Shown here: one piece after another, positions 6,346 to 9,737 of the stretch
How positions within the stretch are numbered: the first letter of the stretch is position 1
How the letters are laid out: each line of letters starts with the position of its first letter
Assembly (NCBI GenBank): GCA_002491825.1
Contig: DKWR01000029.1
Coordinates: forward strand, 1 to 9,737
DNA from: Ruminococcaceae bacterium UBA7147
GTDB lineage: Bacteria; Bacillota; Clostridia; Oscillospirales; Acutalibacteraceae
Direction: 5' to 3'
DNA: 9,737 nucleotides
The notes under the pieces: model-generated
What the model was told of the DNA's origin: nothing
Database searches by the model: none
Seen by the model: only the letters and a program-made list of their open reading frames with translations
Program-made: the position numbers and the translations under genes

Positions 6346-6393
6346 AATCATATCTCCTTTCAATTAAAATATGATTTTTATTCACTTGCTAAA

Positions 6394-6422
6394 ATGATAA
6401 ATCAACAGGTGTATTTTGTCAA
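6394..6422 (-). promoter_or_regulatory. Near-consensus sigma-A promoter of the acidic membrane protein
   Basis: Read on the minus strand: -35 TTGACA (6422-6417, perfect), 17-nt spacer, -10 TATCAT (6399-6394, five of six). Transcription should start near 6387, about 40 nt before the GTG start. It shows that this gene need not depend on read-through from ktrBA. Confidence 0.75.
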
Positions 6423-6427
6423 TACAC
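6409..6427. promoter_or_regulatory. Dyad GTGTATT-N5-AATACAC over the -35 box
   Basis: A perfect 7-bp inverted repeat (6409-6415 with 6421-6427) whose centre contains most of the -35 box TTGACA (6417-6422). The position fits a repressor operator for the gene at 6345-5683. The sequence does not match an operator I can name. Confidence 0.4.
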
Positions 6428-6441
6428 AAGCAGATTTAACA
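6426..6441. repeat. 16-bp direct repeat, copy after ktrA
   Basis: ACAAGCAGATTTAACA, identical and in the same orientation to 8502-8517. This copy lies 10 nt beyond the ktrA stop codon and just upstream of the promoter for the acidic membrane protein. The other copy lies in the ktrB leader, so the pair encloses the ktrBA operon almost exactly. Confidence 0.7.
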
Positions 6442-6451
6442 GCACCCTCTG

Positions 6452-7096
6452 TCAGCGTGTAATTCTGTCAATATCATCCATATGTGCAAGCACCATAAGC
6501 GTTTCGTGCTTATCAAAAATATGGTCTGAATTTGGGTTTGCGTAAATCACTCCGTCCTTTTTTATTGCAAGAATGCTTACATTATATTTATTACGGACAG
6601 ATTTCTGAAGAATCGTCTTGCCAACCCAGCCGTCGGGCACTGCTATCTCGCAAATTGCGGTATCGTCCGAAAGCTCTATATAATCAAAAATATTCTTTGC
6701 ACCGTATTTTATTGCAAGTCGTTCAGCCATTTCTCTTTCGGCGTAAACAACGTGGTCGGCTCCGTTTCGAAGCAACAGCTTGCGGTGAACCTCTCTGCTT
6801 GCTCTTGCAAGAATGTACTTTGCACCTAAATCCTTGAGCAGAACGGTTATTTCAAGCGCACTCTGAAAATTATCGCCTATTGCTACCACGCACAAATCAA
6901 AGTTATTCACGCCGAGCGACTTAATAAACGCCTCGTCGGTTGCGTCTGCAATGTGAATATCGTCAATTATGCTGACGGCATTGTCGGCACGTTCCTCGCT
7001 TTTTTCAATTGCGAGCACCTCGTTGCCCTCGTCAATCAGCTTTTGCGCCATATGTCTGCCGAATCTGCCAAGGCCTATAATTAAAACTGACTTCAT
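6452..7096 (-). CDS. ktrA: Potassium uptake regulatory subunit (RCK/TrkA-N and TrkA-C)
   Basis: 214-residue cytoplasmic subunit that forms an octameric ring under KtrB and gates K+ flow in response to bound nucleotide. What is seen: a Rossmann fold with GLGRFG (G8, G10, G13) and the ribose-binding acid at the end of the second strand (Glu31); later ADATDE and VVAIGDN strands; and, from about residue 135, an RCK_C (TrkA_C) domain, which in Firmicute relatives can bind cyclic di-AMP. Length fits KtrA/KtrC (about 220) rather than the double-length TrkA. Start ATG 7096 is preceded by AAGGAAG. It lies 13 nt after ktrB on the same strand, so the two are one operon with the channel gene first. The choice between KtrA and KtrC names is by operon context. 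Confidence 0.93.
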   Translation of the reverse strand: MKSVLIIGLGRFGRHMAQKLIDEGNEVLAIEKSEERADNAVSIIDDIHIADATDEAFIKSLGVNNFDLCVVAIGDNFQSALEITVLLKDLGAKYILARASREVHRKLLLRNGADHVVYAEREMAERLAIKYGAKNIFDYIELSDDTAICEIAVPDGWVGKTILQKSVRNKYNVSILAIKKDGVIYANPNSDHIFDKHETLMVLAHMDDIDRITR

Positions 7097-7109
7097 AATA
7101 TTATCTTCC

Positions 7110-8489
7110 TTATCCTATCTGAATTTTTTCAAGCGGCTTCTGCGACTGCGGCTTACTCTTGTAATTTGAAAAAGCAAACAGCATTGTAAGCGAGCCCACT
7201 CTGCCGAAAAGCATTAACAGCGTCAGGAGAACAGATGAAATTGTTCCGAGCTGTGTTGTTATTCCCGTTGTAAGTCCGACTGTTGCTATAGCAGACGCCG
7301 ACTCAAACAATGCGTTGATAAACGGTATATTGTCAAGCGTTGAAATAACAACCGCCGCACCGCCTGCAAAAAATACATACAATGTAACGGCACAGGTTGC
7401 AAGCCTTGTTACGTTGTCCTCAAGACGTCTGCCGAGCATTTCGGCTGTTTTTCTGTGCTTGAAGGTGCTGATGATGGATGAAATCAGGACTGCAAATGTT
7501 GTTGTTTTCATACCGCCTGCCGTAGAGCCGGGTGAACCGCCGACAAGCATCAGCAGAATCATTATGAACATACTCGAATGAGTTATTGACGAAAGGTCAA
7601 CGGTATTAAATCCTGCCGTTCTTGTTGTTACGGACTGAAACAGTGCCGAGCCAATCTGCTGTGGAATACTCTCCTTGTTTGACGCAGGATTTTTAAGCTC
7701 TGTAAGGAACAGCAGAACTGCGCCGAAAACTATGAGGGCAGAGCTTATCAGCAGAACAACCTTTGTCTGCAACCTGAATTTTGAGAGTCTGAATTTACAA
7801 TCAAGTACATCACGCCACACGAAAAAGCCGAGACCGCCGATTACGATAAGCAAACTTATCACAACGCATACATATACATTTGAAACGTAGCCGGTCAGCG
7901 AGGAGAAATCTCCCAACCCGCCCATAAGGTCAAAGCCTGCGTTGCAGAACGCCGAAACGCTGTGGAACAGTGAAAACCATATTCCCTTTAAAAATCCGAA
8001 CTGCGGAACAAACGCAAACGAAAGCAAAAACGCACCGACAAGCTCAACCGTAAGCGTTCCGAGCAGGATAAAACGAGTCATTCTTACTATTCCGCCGAGC
8101 TGTGGAGCAGAAACGGAGTTCTGCATTATTTCACGTGATGCAAGACCGATTTTCTTTTTCGTCATAGAAATTGCGGAAATACAGATTGTCATAAATCCCA
8201 TTCCGCCGACCTGAATAAGACCAAGAATAACAAGCTGACCGAAAAGCGACCAGTAGTTGTGGGTGTCAACCTTAATAAGTCCCGTAACGCACACAGCCGA
8301 AGTTGCGGTAAAGTAAGAGGTCATAAACGGAGTAGCCTGACCGCTGCGAGAGGAAATCGGCAGGCACAAAAGCGCCGTTCCCAGAAGAATTATTATCAGA
8401 AATCCCAGAAGAATTATTTTCATAGGCGACAGGCGTTTAAACGAACCCTTTGCCTTTCTAAAAATCCCCTTTATATCAACCGCCCCCAA
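7110..8489 (-). CDS. ktrB: Potassium uptake channel subunit, Trk/Ktr family
   Basis: Membrane pore subunit (about 455-460 residues) of the Ktr K+ uptake system. What is seen: four TM-loop-TM repeats, each with the filter glycine: SAVCVTGL (Gly about 70), SAFCNAGFD (about 185), TTRTAGFN (about 293) and SAIATVGLTTG (about 405), plus the conserved intramembrane loop GGSPGSTAGGMKT and a basic C-terminus. Residues are counted from TTG 8489. The start is uncertain. The frame stays open to TTG 8564, but that codon is part of the -35 box of the likely promoter, so translation begins downstream of about 8529. In-frame choices are TTG 8501, TTG 8489, ATA 8474 (8 nt after GGGGG) and ATG 8423. The basic stretch before the first helix (KGIFRKAKGSFKRLSP) looks native, which argues against ATG 8423. 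ktrA follows after 13 nt. Confidence 0.92.
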   Translation of the reverse strand: MGAVDIKGIFRKAKGSFKRLSPMKIILLGFLIIILLGTALLCLPISSRSGQATPFMTSYFTATSAVCVTGLIKVDTHNYWSLFGQLVILGLIQVGGMGFMTICISAISMTKKKIGLASREIMQNSVSAPQLGGIVRMTRFILLGTLTVELVGAFLLSFAFVPQFGFLKGIWFSLFHSVSAFCNAGFDLMGGLGDFSSLTGYVSNVYVCVVISLLIVIGGLGFFVWRDVLDCKFRLSKFRLQTKVVLLISSALIVFGAVLLFLTELKNPASNKESIPQQIGSALFQSVTTRTAGFNTVDLSSITHSSMFIMILLMLVGGSPGSTAGGMKTTTFAVLISSIISTFKHRKTAEMLGRRLEDNVTRLATCAVTLYVFFAGGAAVVISTLDNIPFINALFESASAIATVGLTTGITTQLGTISSVLLTLLMLFGRVGSLTMLFAFSNYKSKPQSQKPLEKIQIG

Positions 8490-8501
8490 ATTACGAAACA
8501 A

Positions 8502-8517
8502 ACAAGCAGATTTAACA
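8502..8517. repeat. 16-bp direct repeat, copy in ktrB leader
   Basis: ACAAGCAGATTTAACA, identical to 6426-6441. It lies about 12-28 nt downstream of the predicted ktrB transcription start, so it would be in the 5' leader (or the first codons if TTG 8501 or an earlier start were used). Confidence 0.7.
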
Positions 8518-8535
8518 TACTTTAATTTACATAAT

Positions 8536-8564
8536 ATAGTATCAAATTTAGTGCAGAAAATCAA
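8536..8564 (-). promoter_or_regulatory. Sigma-A-type promoter of ktrBA
   Basis: Read on the minus strand: -35 TTGATT (8564-8559), 17-nt spacer, -10 TACTAT (8541-8536). Transcription should start near 8529, leaving a leader of only 40-55 nt, too short for a ydaO-type cyclic di-AMP riboswitch. This placement also excludes the upstream TTG 8564 as the ktrB start. Confidence 0.6.
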
Positions 8565-8596
8565 TAATTTTCAAAATAAAACAATTAGATTATAAA

Positions 8597-8618
8597 ATAT
8601 GGCGTTGATATACCATAT
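8597..8618. promoter_or_regulatory. Dyad ATATGG-N10-CCATAT around a -35 box
   Basis: A perfect 6-bp inverted repeat (8597-8602 with 8613-8618) that encloses the -35 box TTGATA (8605-8610) of the nucleotidyltransferase gene. It may be an operator, but a 6-bp match in AT-rich sequence can arise by chance. Confidence 0.25.
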
Positions 8619-8634
8619 AAATTAATGCTATAAT
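8605..8634 (+). promoter_or_regulatory. Extended -10 promoter of the nucleotidyltransferase gene
   Basis: -35 TTGATA (8605-8610), 18-nt spacer, -10 TATAAT (8629-8634, perfect) with an extended TGC immediately before it (8626-8628). Transcription should start near 8641, about 24 nt before the ATG. It is divergent from the ktrBA promoter; the two -35 boxes are 40 nt apart. Confidence 0.8.
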
Positions 8635-8664
8635 ATTTATGAAAATTTGTTCGGAGGTTATTTT

Positions 8665-9471
8665 ATGACAAAATACAGCAATGACGATTACTTTAATTCA
8701 GTTATATCGGCTTTTAAACAACTAAAAGAAACCGACGCCGTCGTGCTCGGAGGCTCTCGTTCAACAGGAGTAAACGACAATTCCTCCGACTATGACATTT
8801 ACGTTTACCTCAACTCGGAGCTTTCACTTGAGGACAAACGCAAAACCGTAATGCCGTTCTGCTGTGAGGGTGAAATCGGCAACCATTACTGGGAGCTTGA
8901 GGACAACTGTATTCTCAAAAGCGGCACACCGATTGACATTATCTACCGCAATACGGAAATGTTTTCGCAGTATCTTAATATGGTAGTTGACGAGGGCAAG
9001 CCGTTTAACGGCTATACAACCTGCTTCTGGCACAACATAATAAACAGCAAGGTGCTGTTTGACAAGACTGGGGAATTTACTGCACTTCAGAAAAAGTACG
9101 ACATTCCCTATCCCGAAAAGCTCCGCAAAAACATAATTGAAAACAACCGCAATCTGTTAAGCGGCAAGCTTCCCTCTTATGATATGCAGATTAAAAAAGC
9201 GGAATCAAGGGGTGATTTAGTCAGCGTTCACCACAGAACAACGGAATTTCTGGCAAGCTATTTTGACATAATTTTTGCTCTTAACAGGCTCACTCATCCG
9301 GGTGAAAAACGCCTTGTGTCGCTTTGCAAGAGCAGTTGCAAAATCCTGCCCGAAAAGTTTGAGGAAAACATAAACGCTCTGCTTGCGAGCGTAACAAAGG
9401 GCGGAAGCTATGAAATTGTATGCGATATGGTAAAGGAACTTGACAAGGTGATTGAGCAGGATAAATTATAA
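8665..9471 (+). CDS. Nucleotidyltransferase-fold protein (DUF4037-like)
   Basis: 268 residues. The N-terminal half has the DNA polymerase beta-type nucleotidyltransferase motif: VVLGGSRSTG (27-35, with GGS at 29-31), the paired acids D42-Y-D44 in SDYDIYVYL, and a third acid D91 in GTPIDIIY; together these are the expected metal-binding residues. The C-terminal half (about 150-268) is helical with RTTEFLASYFDIIFALNRLTHPGEKRL (191-217), which resembles the helical partner domain of DUF4037 proteins. The family transfers nucleotides to small molecules, proteins or RNA; the substrate here is unknown, and an antibiotic-modifying role is possible but unsupported. Start ATG 8665 follows GGAGG (8653-8657) by 7 nt. 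Monocistronic, with a strong promoter; no clear terminator follows. The DUF4037 assignment is from memory of the family and less certain than the fold. Confidence 0.82.
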   Translation: MTKYSNDDYFNSVISAFKQLKETDAVVLGGSRSTGVNDNSSDYDIYVYLNSELSLEDKRKTVMPFCCEGEIGNHYWELEDNCILKSGTPIDIIYRNTEMFSQYLNMVVDEGKPFNGYTTCFWHNIINSKVLFDKTGEFTALQKKYDIPYPEKLRKNIIENNRNLLSGKLPSYDMQIKKAESRGDLVSVHHRTTEFLASYFDIIFALNRLTHPGEKRLVSLCKSSCKILPEKFEENINALLASVTKGGSYEIVCDMVKELDKVIEQDKL

Positions 9472-9510
9472 ATACGGTTATCCTTTTTAGTAAAGTAAAC
9501 TATAATTTAA

Positions 9511-9559
9511 GTGTGGAGTTTGGAGTGTGGAGTTTGGAGTGTGGAGTGTGGAGTGTGGA
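9511..9559. repeat. Heptamer tandem array (GTGTGGA/GTTTGGA), right copy
   Basis: Seven contiguous 7-bp units in the order GTGTGGA, GTTTGGA, GTGTGGA, GTTTGGA, then three GTGTGGA, starting 40 nt after the nucleotidyltransferase stop. It is the inverted partner of the four-unit array at 117-148. An open frame across it (from 9513) gives a repetitive GVWSLE-type peptide that I regard as spurious. Confidence 0.9.
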
Positions 9560-9649
9560 GTTACGGGTCGCTACGCTCCGGATTTGTAATAGTGCGTGTT
9601 GTGTGGATAAGGTTGTTTTCCTTGGGTTGGTTGATATATTGACAACGTT

Positions 9650-9676
9650 TAGGGACGTGTGGGAACCCGTCCCCTA
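9650..9676. repeat. Imperfect inverted repeat (TAGGGACG ... CGTCCCCTA)
   Basis: TAGGGACG (9650-9657) can pair with CGTCCCCTA (9668-9676) with one bulged C, around a 10-nt loop. No T-tract follows. It is the only structure I see in the otherwise featureless 9563-9737, which has no credible gene; it may belong to another dispersed repeat. Confidence 0.35.
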
Positions 9677-9737
9677 CGGAAATGTGAGTTTTCCTCTAAA
9701 ACTACGATTTAATCGGTAAAGTTTGATTGCCACTGCG

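Noticed and set aside
8475..8664. Cyclic di-AMP (ydaO) riboswitch upstream of ktrB
   Set aside because: The leader from the predicted start near 8529 is under 60 nt, too short for that riboswitch, and no matching structure is visible.
9511..9559. CRISPR array
   Set aside because: The repeats are 7 bp and directly abutting with no unique spacers, and there are no cas genes.
9513..9719. 68-residue plus-strand open frame (MEFGVWSLECGVWS...)
   Set aside because: It begins inside the GTGTGGA/GTTTGGA array, has no ribosome site, and its repetitive N-terminus is just the heptamer translated.

Overview
The window reads as a chromosomal segment of an anaerobic Firmicute, most likely class Clostridia and probably a Ruminococcus/Oscillospiraceae relative. 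The reasons are clear AGGAGG-type ribosome binding sites, sigma-A-type promoters, type-2 leuC/leuD, KtrA/KtrB potassium uptake, a cytoplasmic zinc-ribbon protein with a BspA-like LRR, and AT-rich intergenic spaces carrying short repeats. The genus is inference; no rRNA or tRNA gene is present to settle it.

Layout. Plus strand: a MATE efflux transporter (187-1563), then leuC-leuD (1715-3482), which form a two-gene operon with its own promoter and a terminator that appears to work in both directions. Minus strand, read from right to left: ktrB (about 8489-7110) and ktrA (7096-6452), a K+ uptake operon; an acidic-repeat, single-pass membrane protein with a Thr/Pro/Glu-rich tail (6345-5683) and a near-consensus promoter; an Mrp/NBP35-type Fe-S P-loop ATPase (5613-4804); and a zinc-ribbon/TM/LRR surface protein (4748-3588) that converges on leuD. 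Plus strand again, divergent from ktrB: a nucleotidyltransferase-fold protein (8665-9471) with an extended -10 promoter.

How the genes work together. LeuC and LeuD are the two subunits of one [4Fe-4S] isomerase. The nearby Mrp ATPase belongs to a family that carries Fe-S clusters, a suggestive but unproven link. KtrB (pore) and KtrA (regulatory ring) form one transporter. Two membrane proteins of unknown function share the same topology: a cytoplasmic N-domain, one TM segment and a low-complexity or LRR exterior.

Non-coding structure. Two families of 7-bp tandem repeats occur, each as an oppositely oriented pair: GTGTGGA/GTTTGGA units near the two ends of the window, and ATTCGGA/ATGCGTA units on either side of leuCD. 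There are also perfect triloop hairpins in gene gaps, dyads overlapping the -35 boxes of several promoters (the leuC one has the geometry of a Rex operator), and a 16-bp direct repeat that brackets ktrBA. No mobile element, CRISPR array, tRNA or rRNA was found. Most genes are ordinary housekeeping; the most unusual material is the repeat and promoter architecture and the two surface proteins.
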